Positions 16,218 through 24,909 of a stretch of 64,000 nucleotides of DNA are shown here, one piece after another. The notes beneath the pieces are model-generated. The model was not told the DNA's origin and searched no databases. It was given only the letters and a program-made list of their open reading frames with translations. The position numbers and the translations under genes are program-made. The stretch covers positions 125,993-189,992 of the forward strand of contig NZ_RCZC01000009.1 in NCBI RefSeq assembly GCF_006439055.1, read 5' to 3'. The stretch comes from Sphingomonas glacialis (lineage in GTDB: Bacteria; Pseudomonadota; Alphaproteobacteria; Sphingomonadales; Sphingomonadaceae). Position 1 is the first letter of the stretch; every line of letters begins with the position of its first letter.

Positions 16218-18542
16218 ATGCTAAATCGAACGCTATTGATCTGCGCATCAACCATAGCTTTGACGGTCGCCATGTCGCCCGCGACGGCGCAAACGGCACC
16301 GGCGAGCAGCGCGGTGGATACCGGCGGCGCCGCGGCTCCGGACAGCGAGCCGGGCGATATCGTGGTCACCGCGCAGCGCCGCACTGAGCGTCTGCAGGAC
16401 GTCCCTATTGCGGTTACCGCGCTTTCGGCCGCCGATCTTAATCGCCTGCATGCCAACGACGTCAGTCGTGTCGCGCTCGTGACCCCCGGTTTCACCTGGG
16501 GCCAGCAGGGCTCCGACAGCTTCCCGGCTATTCGCGGCGTGCGCACCAGTCTGGTTAGCGCGCAGAACGATCCGGTCATTGGCTACTATCTCGACGGGAT
16601 CTATCAAAGCCGTACGCAGCAGCAGAGCTTGCCGATCTTCGATGTTGGTCGGATCGAAGTGCAGCGCGGCCCGCAAGGAACGCTCTACGGACGTAACACC
16701 TTTGGCGGAAATATCAGCGTCGTCACCGCCGAGCCGACCAAGGTGCTCGCGGCTGCCTTGAACGCCGACTTCGGCAATTACGCGTCGAAGCGGATCGACG
16801 GCTTCGTCAATCTGCCGATCAGCGATACGCTGCAGCTCCGCGTAGCGGGCGTTTTTCAAAAGCATGACGGCTATGTCCGCTCGACCACGCCGGGTGTGCG
16901 GCTGGTCGACAATGACGAGAATGCGCAGCGTGTCAGCCTGAAATGGAAGCCCACGTCGGAGCTCGAGGTTCAGCTTCACGCCGGCCATTGGCAGCGCGAT
17001 GATGCGGGCGCGGGCTCATACGGCTACAAGGTAGCGGGTACGCTGATCAATCCGGCGACAGGGTACCAGTCGATCAACGGCGTGCCCTATGCCGTCAATC
17101 CATCGGTCCATAACGGCACCGCGATCGTCAAGGGCGTCGATATCGGCGTGCCCGTGACCGGGGGTGCCTACACCAACGACTGGGATTATCAGCCGTTCGA
17201 GCACATCCTGGAAAACTATGTGTCGGGCACGGCCAGTTACGATTTCGGTCCGGTTACATTGCGTTCGATCACCGGCTACACCTTTTTCCGTTCGCATCGC
17301 AGTGCGGATAACGACCAGAGCAGCGTGATATTCCAGGCCCCTGCTGCTGGGTTCGGCTCGGGTATCCAGGAGCCAAACACGCGCGCACGCACCTTCACGC
17401 AGGAAGTTCAGCTTGCGTCGACCGCAACGACGCCGCTCCAGTGGATCGTCGGCGGTTACTATTTGCATGACGATATTTTCGAGACCTACCAACAGAAGAT
17501 CACCGCGCCCAACTCGACGGTTACCGGCTTCCGCGCGGACGCTGCACTTAAGACCGATGCCTATGCCGCCTACGCCCAAGCCAGTTATTTCATCGTTCCC
17601 GATAAAGTTCGGATCATCGGCGGGATTCGCTACAGCAGCGAGAAGAAGGCCTTCAACTTCGCCGATTTCGCCGACGCGGCGCCGAACACCTATAATTTCA
17701 TCACGCCCTACAGCGTCACGTCGGGAGCGCCGTCGTTCGACAGCACGACCTGGCGCGCGGGACTGCAATACACGCCGGACCGCAACACGATGCTCTACGC
17801 GACCGCATCGACCGGCTTCGCCTCGGGTGGTGTCAACGACACCGGCGGCAGTGCCGTGATCCCCGCATCCTATGCGCCGCAGAAGGTCAATGCCTATGAG
17901 GCGGGCCTCAAGAACCGCTTCCTGGCCGGCAAGCTGCAGACCGAACTGAGCGTCTTCTACAATCGCTATTCGAACCTGCAGATCAACGTCTACACGCCGC
18001 TCGTCTCCTATTTCGGATCGGCCGGCAAAGCTCGCAGCTATGGCGCCGAGCTCGCGGTGCGCAGCTTGCCGATCACAAACCTCCACGTGGATGCCTCACT
18101 CGCCTATCTGAATGCGCAATACACGCAGTACATCAGCGGCAACAATTTCTACGGGGCGTCGAACGGGCAGGATCCCGTGTCGGTCAATCTGGCGGGCAAG
18201 CGCGTGCCAATGTCGCCGCGCTTCAAGTCGACGGTTCAAGTCTATTACGACCTGGACCTCGGGAATGCCGGTGTAATCGCCCCCTATGTGAACTGGCTGC
18301 ACTCGACGAGCTACTATACGACCGATTTCAACACGGTCCTCGATCGGCAAGGCGAATATAATCTGATCGATCTGTCGCTGCGCTGGACTGAAAAATCGGG
18401 CAAATATTATGTCGAGGGCTACGGCAACAACGTCTTCGGCAAGCCCGTGCTCTACAGCGCCGTGGTCGGGCGCAGCCAGCGTGTTCAGGTCTCGTACGGA
18501 CCGCCGGCGACATACGGAATACGCGCAGGCGTTCGCTTCTAA
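16218..18542 (+). CDS. TonB-dependent outer-membrane receptor 1
   Basis: The 774-residue precursor has a signal peptide ending SPATAQ, a TonB-box-like DIVVTAQRRTERLQDVPI (about residues 50-67), a plug with VEVQRGPQGTLYGRNTFGG-like IEVQRGPQGTLYG, and a 22-strand-type barrel ending IRAGVRF with the terminal Phe needed for barrel assembly. It should import a bulky solute across the outer membrane with TonB energy. The ATG at 16218 follows AAAAAGGGG. It is clearly paralogous to receptor 2 at 26.2 kb along its whole length (both have QGADSFPAIRGVRT-type and FYLDGIYQSRTQQQS-type plugs). The operator upstream puts it under the island's LacI regulator. Confidence 0.93.
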   Translation: MLNRTLLICASTIALTVAMSPATAQTAPASSAVDTGGAAAPDSEPGDIVVTAQRRTERLQDVPIAVTALSAADLNRLHANDVSRVALVTPGFTWGQQGSDSFPAIRGVRTSLVSAQNDPVIGYYLDGIYQSRTQQQSLPIFDVGRIEVQRGPQGTLYGRNTFGGNISVVTAEPTKVLAAALNADFGNYASKRIDGFVNLPISDTLQLRVAGVFQKHDGYVRSTTPGVRLVDNDENAQRVSLKWKPTSELEVQLHAGHWQRDDAGAGSYGYKVAGTLINPATGYQSINGVPYAVNPSVHNGTAIVKGVDIGVPVTGGAYTNDWDYQPFEHILENYVSGTASYDFGPVTLRSITGYTFFRSHRSADNDQSSVIFQAPAAGFGSGIQEPNTRARTFTQEVQLASTATTPLQWIVGGYYLHDDIFETYQQKITAPNSTVTGFRADAALKTDAYAAYAQASYFIVPDKVRIIGGIRYSSEKKAFNFADFADAAPNTYNFITPYSVTSGAPSFDSTTWRAGLQYTPDRNTMLYATASTGFASGGVNDTGGSAVIPASYAPQKVNAYEAGLKNRFLAGKLQTELSVFYNRYSNLQINVYTPLVSYFGSAGKARSYGAELAVRSLPITNLHVDASLAYLNAQYTQYISGNNFYGASNGQDPVSVNLAGKRVPMSPRFKSTVQVYYDLDLGNAGVIAPYVNWLHSTSYYTTDFNTVLDRQGEYNLIDLSLRWTEKSGKYYVEGYGNNVFGKPVLYSAVVGRSQRVQVSYGPPATYGIRAGVRF

Positions 18543-18565
18543 ACGAGACCTGCGCCCATCGTTCG

Positions 18566-18637
18566 ACAGGGCCTGGCAACGCCAGGCCCTGTGTTTCGAG
18601 CGACAGGGCTCGGCAATGCCAAGCCGTGTGTTTCAAG
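18566..18637. terminator. Tandem hairpins between receptor 1 and the amidase gene
   Basis: CAGGGCCTGG (18568-18577) pairs perfectly with CCAGGCCCTG (18583-18592) across a five-base loop. A degenerate second copy starting GACAGGGCTCGGCAATGCC follows with a period of 36 bases. It sits between convergent genes and fits a two-way terminator, although the T-run is weak. Confidence 0.6.
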
Positions 18638-18640
18638 CGG

Positions 18641-20023
18641 TCATATCAGTGGCGGTATGGCGCGCGGGCCAACGGCTCGCTCGATATGCCGCGCCAGATC
18701 GAACAGGATGTCTTCCTGGTCGGCCTGCGCCAGCAATTCGAGTCCGATCGGTATCCCAGACACGGCCTGCCCGATCGGAACCGAGAGCGCCGGCCAACCG
18801 CTGCAAGCGGCAAGTTCTGGGGCCCATCCGCCTTTGGGATTATCCAGCGACTGGGGCACCGTGACGGAGACGGGGAAAGCCAAGGCATCGAGCCGCAACG
18901 CGCTCATCATCTTCGCCAGCGCGGCGCGCAGTTCGGCATAATAGGCGAGCACGGCTGCGCGTTGCGCACCGCCCGAATGCGCCAGCCGCATTCGAAGCAC
19001 ATCTGCATAGTCGGGCAATGAGGCGCCGCTCTCGACGATCGCCGCGACCGAGGCAGGTGCCGTTCCCACGACGAAGTTCGTCGAGAGATACTGATCGAAC
19101 GCATCGACGAATTCTTCATCGACGATATGAGGCCGATCCACCGGCAAGAGATGATCGGGCAAGGCGGGAACGGAAAGCACCTCGACTCCGTCGCGCCTCA
19201 GCACCTCCAACGCACCGTCGATTGCTGCCAGAACCTCCGGATCAGTGCCGAATGCCTGCTCGACCACACCCACGCGTCGGCCCCTGATCGGGCGGGCGGC
19301 GGTGGGACGATTGCGGCCCGCCAGCAGCGCGAAGATCAGCGCAGCGTCGTCCACGGTGCGTGCGATCGGTCCTACCGTGTCGGTACTCGGCGCGAGTGGA
19401 GCGATACCCGTCACCGCCAATCGGCCAAAGGTCGGCCGCAGCCCGACAAGGCCGGTATAGGCCGCCGGCACGCGGATAGATCCACCGGTGTCGGTCCCCA
19501 ATCCCGCGACCGCAAAGCCGACCGAAACCGCGACTGCGGTGCCTCCGCTCGAGCCCCCCGAGGTCACGGTTCGCCGAAACGGATTGAGCACGTCGCCGCC
19601 AAGCGAACTGCGCGATCGTACCTCGAACGAGAATTCGGACAGATTGGCCTTGCCAATGATGATCGCCCCGGCACCACGGAGCCTCTGCACTTGCGCGCAA
19701 TCCGCGTGAGGCATGGCACCGGCCATTGCACGATTGCCTGACGTGGTGGGCAATCCCGCCACGTCGATATTGTCCTTCACGATGACCGGCACGCCGTGAA
19801 GGGGGCCAAGCGACCGGCCGGCCTGCCGCTCGCAGTCGCAGTTGCGGGCGTAATCAAAAGCCCGCTCGTCGAGTTGAAGGGTTGCGCCAAGGCGCGCCTC
19901 CCCTCTGTCGAATTTGCAAATTCGCGAATGCGACTCGTTCAGGAGCTCGACCGCTGAGATCCGCCCACCGGCTAGCGCTGCCGCCACGTCCCTCAGAGAT
20001 TTATCAAAGATCGCTTCGGACAA
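18641..20023 (-). CDS. Amidase-signature family hydrolase
   Basis: The 460-residue enzyme has the Ser-cisSer-Lys catalytic set of the amidase signature family: lysine in VIVKDNIDVAG (about residue 80), the cis-serine in VTSGGSSGGTAVA (about 155), and the nucleophile in GTDTGGSIRVPA (about 179). The family hydrolyses carboxamides, aryl-acylamides or carbamates. The genome context, not sequence, suggests it works on the island's unknown substrate: it is the last gene after the hydrolase-SnoaL gene, 98 bases downstream, on the same strand and probably from the operator-controlled promoter at 22.08 kb. Confidence 0.88.
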   Translation of the reverse strand: MSEAIFDKSLRDVAAALAGGRISAVELLNESHSRICKFDRGEARLGATLQLDERAFDYARNCDCERQAGRSLGPLHGVPVIVKDNIDVAGLPTTSGNRAMAGAMPHADCAQVQRLRGAGAIIIGKANLSEFSFEVRSRSSLGGDVLNPFRRTVTSGGSSGGTAVAVSVGFAVAGLGTDTGGSIRVPAAYTGLVGLRPTFGRLAVTGIAPLAPSTDTVGPIARTVDDAALIFALLAGRNRPTAARPIRGRRVGVVEQAFGTDPEVLAAIDGALEVLRRDGVEVLSVPALPDHLLPVDRPHIVDEEFVDAFDQYLSTNFVVGTAPASVAAIVESGASLPDYADVLRMRLAHSGGAQRAAVLAYYAELRAALAKMMSALRLDALAFPVSVTVPQSLDNPKGGWAPELAACSGWPALSVPIGQAVSGIPIGLELLAQADQEDILFDLARHIERAVGPRAIPPLI

Positions 20024-20121
20024 GCGCTCGCTCCCATGCTGTCATCGCGAGATACGCGTGGCCCCGGCATCAACACCAAGCTGGCGGGCATCGCCCGATC
20101 CCCGCCAGCTGCCCCGCCGGA

Positions 20122-22041
20122 TTATGCCGCGGCTTGCTGCATCGCTGCCATCTTCAGCTGCACCAGCATCGAGAACTCGTCATAGACCGTCCACTCGTCG
20201 ATGATCTGGCCGTCGACGACATGATAATGGCTGAAGCCCATCACCGACACTTTGTGCCCGGTCGGCGCGCCCAGCGAGCCATAGCCGAAATGATGGCCTT
20301 CCATGGTCCAGCGCACTGCGATTTTCTCGCCGCCCTCCTCGCTCTGATTCGAGCAGATGTGCTGCACGACATATTCGCAGTCTGGGATCATCGCGACCAA
20401 GCGCATCGTCTGCTGCAGCACCGCGGCGCGGCCCGACAGTTCGCGCATCAGCGGCCCGTGCCACTGGCAATTTGGCGCATAGATCTCGTTGATTTTGCCG
20501 AACATCCGCATCGTATAGATGTGGTGCAGCCAGCGCAGCATCTGCTCTTCGCTAGGCGTATGCGCGATCGAGACGTCTGCTTCCGACTGCGGGGGATATT
20601 GTCCAAGCAGACGACCGCTCTCGGCGATTTCGGGAACCGCTTCGCCGCGCTCGAGCTTTGCACGCGCCCAGGTCTCGGCATAAGCGTGCGGCTCGATCCC
20701 GAGCTGGATCAGCAGCGCCATATTGTCGCGTACAACCCACTCGCGATAGATCTTGTTCTCGAGGATCATGCAATCGACGATCGTGCGCGTGACGAACGGG
20801 CGCCCGGTGGGCTTGCCCCACTGGTTGAACTCGGTGTGGCGTCCGACCCCGTGCGTCATGTGGCTCGTATAGAAGCCATCGACGTCGTTGCCCCGCCAGA
20901 TCACCGACGTCGCCATGCCGCGGCGGTCGGGCAGTTCGACCAAGCGTGAGATTGTCTCGCGCACCAGCGTTTCGCGATCGTACATCGTGAACAGGTTGCC
21001 GTACACAACGCAATTGTGCGTGTAATGCGTGTAGATCAGACCGACATCACGTTCGTCCCAGATGCGGTGCGTGCAGCGCACGATGTAATCGACGATATCG
21101 GTATATTCCGGGTCGAAGCCGCGCATGCTCTGGACGCGCGGGCGATCGGTCGGGATCAACTGGGTGAGGTCGCGACGCTCGACCTGGAGCACGGCGCGGG
21201 GGTCATCCGCAGGCTCATCGACGGGTTTGGGGCTCTTGGAAGCGTCGGTCATGGGATCTCCTGTGGATGGAAGGTGTGGCACGAATGTATCTTCGAGTGG
21301 TGTAGCAAGTCGGGCAAGCCACGCGCCGACCTCGGCCGCGACCGCGATCGGGCGTTCGAGCGGAGCGAAATGGCCGGCATCAGCGATCAGGACGAGTGTC
21401 GAATCGGGAAGGCCGTCGGCGAGCTCTTGCTGCCAAGCGGGTGGGCACAGCGCGTCGTGCGCGCCGGCGAGCACCAGTGCCGGCATGGTAAGCCTCGCCA
21501 GGCGCGACCGGCTGTCGCGCCGCGACAAAGCGAGCGCGGTCTGACGTTTGAGTGCGTCGCTCCCGATCGCGTTCGCCATCGCCTCGATTTTTGCGCGCAG
21601 ATTGGCGTCGTGCTGGGCCGCGGGCGCAACGTAATCGGGCCATAGCCGCGCGACATGCGCGCTGGCGCCCTGCGCCGCCTCGGTACGGCGCATGGCGTGG
21701 AGATCGGGAGCGACAGCGCGTGCGTTGCTGTCAACCAAAGCGAGGCCCACGACGCGGTCTGGAGCTATTGCGGCAAGCTCCAGCGCGACCATCCCGCCGA
21801 GCGAAAAGCCGAGCAACGCAAAGTGCGGTGGGGCCTCGGCGAGGATCGCAAGTGCGGCGGCGCCGATTTCGTCGTGGCACAGCGGTGCGACGCGCGCATC
21901 GATATGGGGCAGCGCCGCCAGCATCGGCGCGAACATCCGTTCGTCGCACAGCGTGCCCGGGATCAGCAGCAGCGGCACACGCACGTCCGTGCTTGCGACG
22001 CATCGGCTCGAGGTTGCTATGTTCATCCGTCGTTTCCACAT
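20122..22041 (-). CDS. Alpha/beta hydrolase fused to tandem SnoaL-like domains
   Basis: One open frame of 639 codons holds two parts. Residues 1-262 are an alpha/beta hydrolase with nucleophile elbow GFSLGG, acid in AGAHDALCPP and His in DAGHFAPLERP. From residue 264 (ATG at 21252) about 376 residues form two SnoaL/NTF2-like domains, the second starting near SEEQMLRWLHHIYTMRMFGK. There is no stop between them, yet the ATG at 21252 has an AGGAG five bases before it, so the second part may also be made alone. SnoaL folds act as cyclases, isomerases, hydrolases or binding proteins. Residues 1-20 lack a clear ribosome site; ATG 22026 is an alternative start. An operator lies 37 bases upstream. 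Confidence 0.8.
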   Translation of the reverse strand: MWKRRMNIATSSRCVASTDVRVPLLLIPGTLCDERMFAPMLAALPHIDARVAPLCHDEIGAAALAILAEAPPHFALLGFSLGGMVALELAAIAPDRVVGLALVDSNARAVAPDLHAMRRTEAAQGASAHVARLWPDYVAPAAQHDANLRAKIEAMANAIGSDALKRQTALALSRRDSRSRLARLTMPALVLAGAHDALCPPAWQQELADGLPDSTLVLIADAGHFAPLERPIAVAAEVGAWLARLATPLEDTFVPHLPSTGDPMTDASKSPKPVDEPADDPRAVLQVERRDLTQLIPTDRPRVQSMRGFDPEYTDIVDYIVRCTHRIWDERDVGLIYTHYTHNCVVYGNLFTMYDRETLVRETISRLVELPDRRGMATSVIWRGNDVDGFYTSHMTHGVGRHTEFNQWGKPTGRPFVTRTIVDCMILENKIYREWVVRDNMALLIQLGIEPHAYAETWARAKLERGEAVPEIAESGRLLGQYPPQSEADVSIAHTPSEEQMLRWLHHIYTMRMFGKINEIYAPNCQWHGPLMRELSGRAAVLQQTMRLVAMIPDCEYVVQHICSNQSEEGGEKIAVRWTMEGHHFGYGSLGAPTGHKVSVMGFSHYHVVDGQIIDEWTVYDEFSMLVQLKMAAMQQAAA

Positions 22042-22078
22042 CCGGCTTGCGACTTGGTATTGGATGTTCTACCTGCGA

Positions 22079-22092
22079 TGCATTCGAATGCA
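22079..22092. promoter_or_regulatory. LacI-type operator, copy 2
   Basis: Exact TGCATTCGAATGCA in the divergent gap between the hydrolase-SnoaL gene (start 22041) and the bicupin gene (start 22114). It is close enough to both starts to block both promoters. Confidence 0.8.
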
Positions 22093-22113
22093 AGTATGCG
22101 CGGGAGCTTAATC

Positions 22114-23133
22114 GTGACGACCTCGACTCAAGCGGCAATGAATGCGCGGCTAGTTCGTTATGCCGACCTCATCCCGTGCCGCACCGCCTTTCTCGATACC
22201 AAGACACCGGGATCGACCGAGAAGGAAAATTTCACGATCATCGGCGCCGGTGTCTCCGAAAGCGCGGACCAGCACGTCCACATCACCGAGAAGCACGGCT
22301 TCAACATCGGCGCCGCGCGCCAGCCGTTCGGGTGTATCAACTCGCAGCATAGCCATGACACCGCCGAGGTTTTCATGATCCATTCGGGGCGTTGGCGATT
22401 GCTGTTCGGGGCCAACAAAGAAGACGGCGCGCTCGAAATCGGGCCGGGTGACGTGGCCTCGGTACCGATCCACATGTTTCGCGGGTTCGAGAAGATCGAC
22501 GACGGGGTCGGCTTTCTGTTCACGATCCTCGGCGAGGACGATCCCGGCAAGGTGACATGGGCGCCCGCAGTGTTCGAAGCCGCCGCCGATCATGGACTGA
22601 AACTCGCCAAGGGCGGCCGGTTGATCGACACCTCGCAGGGCGACTATGCTTTGAAGGATGTCGAGTTGGAGGACGTTCTCGACGCCGATAGTGTTGCGGG
22701 ACTCAAGACGCCGCCCATCGAAAAGATCCTCGAATGCGTCGTGCCGTACGGCTCGGCCAAGGCCAACGCCAAATCGCCGCTGGCCGCCGAGGGGGTCGAG
22801 GAAGCTGGGATCATCGTACCACAGGCGACCGGCGACGGCTTCGCTGCCGGGCCGATCAAGGGCTGGTGGCCACACGGGTGCAACCTGCGCCAGTTGACCC
22901 TGCAGACCGGCGCGTATGTTCCGCATCACGCTCGCGCCGAAGCCGAGGTGCTGATTGTGCAGGAGGGGACGTTCGAAGTTTCCTGGGCGGACGGTGCGAT
23001 CGTGATGGGGGCAGGGGATATGTTGACCGTGCCGATCGGCTTGCCGCGTGCCTTCCGCAATACGGCGTCTGTTCCGGCGGTTGTGTTCGTCGTGCGCGGT
23101 ACCGAGAGTCCGGCGATGCCCGTATTTGGCTAG
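22114..23133 (+). CDS. Bicupin protein, probable metal-dependent enzyme
   Basis: The 339-residue protein contains two cupin barrels. The first has NSQHSHDTAEVFMIHSGRW (about residues 72-90), the H-x-H-x(4)-E metal pattern; the second has YVPHHARAEAEVLIVQEGTF (about 269-288) with a weaker metal set. Bicupins of this size include quercetin and gentisate-type dioxygenases and isomerases, so an oxygenase or isomerase step is plausible but unproven. GTG at 22114 is chosen because GGGAG lies seven bases upstream; ATG 22096 is possible. It is directly behind the operator at 22079 and is the only gene on this strand before a convergent HisD-like gene. Confidence 0.75.
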   Translation: MTTSTQAAMNARLVRYADLIPCRTAFLDTKTPGSTEKENFTIIGAGVSESADQHVHITEKHGFNIGAARQPFGCINSQHSHDTAEVFMIHSGRWRLLFGANKEDGALEIGPGDVASVPIHMFRGFEKIDDGVGFLFTILGEDDPGKVTWAPAVFEAAADHGLKLAKGGRLIDTSQGDYALKDVELEDVLDADSVAGLKTPPIEKILECVVPYGSAKANAKSPLAAEGVEEAGIIVPQATGDGFAAGPIKGWWPHGCNLRQLTLQTGAYVPHHARAEAEVLIVQEGTFEVSWADGAIVMGAGDMLTVPIGLPRAFRNTASVPAVVFVVRGTESPAMPVFG

Positions 23134-23454
23134 GGTGCCCGACTTCGAACGGGCGCGCGCCTCTGCGACGGGCGCCGCCGCACTACGTCCAATTTCCTGC
23201 GGTGCGTTGATCGTGCTGCACGGGCAGGGCGCGCGGCGGCAAGGTGCGGTCTACCGCAGCAGCGAGGCGCCGACTACGAACTGAGTACCCAGCGGGTTCG
23301 TTAGCGGGGACCCCGGGGGGCAGTGGGCTTGCATGCCGTCGGTGACGGGTACAGCTGCTATTCTCCCCCGGGTGTCCGAAAACGCGATCATTACTGAAGG
23401 ATTGGAGTTGGCCGGCCGAGACGAGGGGCGGCGGACCGTCCCTCACCCTCACCC
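23134..23454. other. Convergent gap without a whole gene
   Basis: The minus strand at 23251-23304 reads a short tail TNPLGTQFVVGASLLR then TAG, which looks like the end of a lost gene, but nothing upstream of it can be assigned. No terminator with a clear T-run is seen. Confidence 0.35.
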
Positions 23455-24756
23455 TTACGCTACCGCGTTCAAGCGCTCGAGACGGATCGCTGCGGCCTTG
23501 CGATGACCTTCGAGTCCCTCGCTATCGCTTTGTCGCATTGCTGCCGGGGCAACGGCCCGGATCGCATCGGATTCGAGCCATTGGTACGTCGCGATCTTGA
23601 CGTAGGAGCCAACCCACAGTCCGCCGGTGTATTTGCCGGCGCCCATCGTCGGCAAAGTGTGGTTGGTGCCAACATTCTTGTCGGAATAAACCACGCTGGC
23701 GTTCTCGCCGACGAACAGCGAACCGTAGTTCCGCAGCTTCTTGGCGAAACCGTGTGCATCGGCAGTATGGACTTGCAGATGCTCGGCCGCGACATGATCG
23801 GAGTAGGCGATCATGGCCGCATCGTCGGCGCAGAGGACGATCTCGCCGTAATTCTTCCAGCTCTCGCCCGCAATCTCTGCAGTGGCCAGATCGCGCAACT
23901 GGCGTTCGACTTCCTTGAGGGTCGCTTCTGCCAGCGCCTTGTCGGTGGTGATCAGCCCGACCCGAGTGCGAACGTCATGCTCGGCCTGCGCGAGCAGGTC
24001 AGTCGCGATCAGTTCCGGGTTACCGGTCGAATCGGCCACGACGAAAATCTCGGACGGGCCGGCCAGTTGGTCGATCCCGACCGGACCAAAGACCTGGCGC
24101 TTGGCCTCGTTCACAAATGCGTTGCCAGGGCCCATGATCTTGTCGACCGCGGGGACGCTGTCGGTGCCGTAGGCCATTGCCGCAATCGCTTGGGCCCCGC
24201 CGATCAGGAAGATGCGGTCGGCACCCGAAAGGTGGCAGCCAGCGACCATCGCCTTGTGCGCGTTTGGCGGCAGGCATGCGACAACCTCGTCGCAGCCCGC
24301 AACCTTGCCGGGCACGATCGTCATGATCGGTGCCGAGAGCAGTGGGAAGCGTCCGCCGGGCACATAGGCGCCGACGCGCTGGATCGGGATCACGGTGTGC
24401 CCGAGGTGAAGGCCGGGCAGCGGCTCGACTTCGAGCGGCAGGATCGTCCCGAGCTGCGCGGTAGCGAAGCGGCGGACATTCTCGATCGCGAATTCGGTAT
24501 CGGCGCGTGTCTGCTTGTCGAGCTGATCGACCGCGTGCTGGCGATCAGCCGGCGACACTTCGAACTGGTCGAGCGACACGCCGTCGAACTTTTGCGAATA
24601 GTCGCGCACTGCCGCATCGCCGCGCTCGCGCACGTCCTTGAGCACCGTGGTCACGAGCTCAATGACTTGGCTGTTGTCGCCGATATTGTCGCGCTGCGGC
24701 GCTTTGACATATTCGAGGCTGCCCTGGAGGGATTTGGGAGCCGACACGCTGGCCAT
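23455..24756 (-). CDS. Histidinol dehydrogenase-family enzyme 1 (catabolic type)
   Basis: The 433-residue protein keeps the zinc and catalytic residues of HisD: Gln and His in LLAQAEHD, the Glu-His pair in AAEHLQVH, Asp and His in SDKNVGTNHTLPT, and the distal His in EGLEGHRKA. HisD-fold enzymes take a primary alcohol through the aldehyde to a carboxylate with two NAD+. It stands outside any his operon, has a paralogue at 33.5 kb, and both follow the operator, so a catabolic alcohol rather than histidinol is the likely substrate. The ATG at 24756 follows AAAGGATCGC, the same leader as the paralogue; a further in-frame ATG at 24798 lacks one. Confidence 0.85.
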   Translation of the reverse strand: MASVSAPKSLQGSLEYVKAPQRDNIGDNSQVIELVTTVLKDVRERGDAAVRDYSQKFDGVSLDQFEVSPADRQHAVDQLDKQTRADTEFAIENVRRFATAQLGTILPLEVEPLPGLHLGHTVIPIQRVGAYVPGGRFPLLSAPIMTIVPGKVAGCDEVVACLPPNAHKAMVAGCHLSGADRIFLIGGAQAIAAMAYGTDSVPAVDKIMGPGNAFVNEAKRQVFGPVGIDQLAGPSEIFVVADSTGNPELIATDLLAQAEHDVRTRVGLITTDKALAEATLKEVERQLRDLATAEIAGESWKNYGEIVLCADDAAMIAYSDHVAAEHLQVHTADAHGFAKKLRNYGSLFVGENASVVYSDKNVGTNHTLPTMGAGKYTGGLWVGSYVKIATYQWLESDAIRAVAPAAMRQSDSEGLEGHRKAAAIRLERLNAVA

Positions 24757-24813
24757 TCGGGCGATCCTTTCATGGGAAAACTGGCCACGCACGGCCATGC
24801 TGACGCGATCTAA

Positions 24814-24827
24814 TGCATTCGAATGCA
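24814..24827. promoter_or_regulatory. LacI-type operator, copy 3
   Basis: Exact TGCATTCGAATGCA between hisD-like gene 1 (57 bases to its start) and the lacI-family gene (82 bases to its start), suited to control both, including autoregulation. Confidence 0.82.
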
Positions 24828-24909
24828 GATGTCACCCGTCGAGGTGATCGGTGCGTGTTTATTCTGCGCTCGCGAGCGCGTAGGGTCATCCGCAGTCACC
24901 CAAGGGAAC

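Noticed and set aside
18984..18999. Near-match to the operator (CGCATTCGAAGCA)
   Set aside because: It lies inside the amidase coding sequence, breaks the palindrome at several positions and is not near a start.
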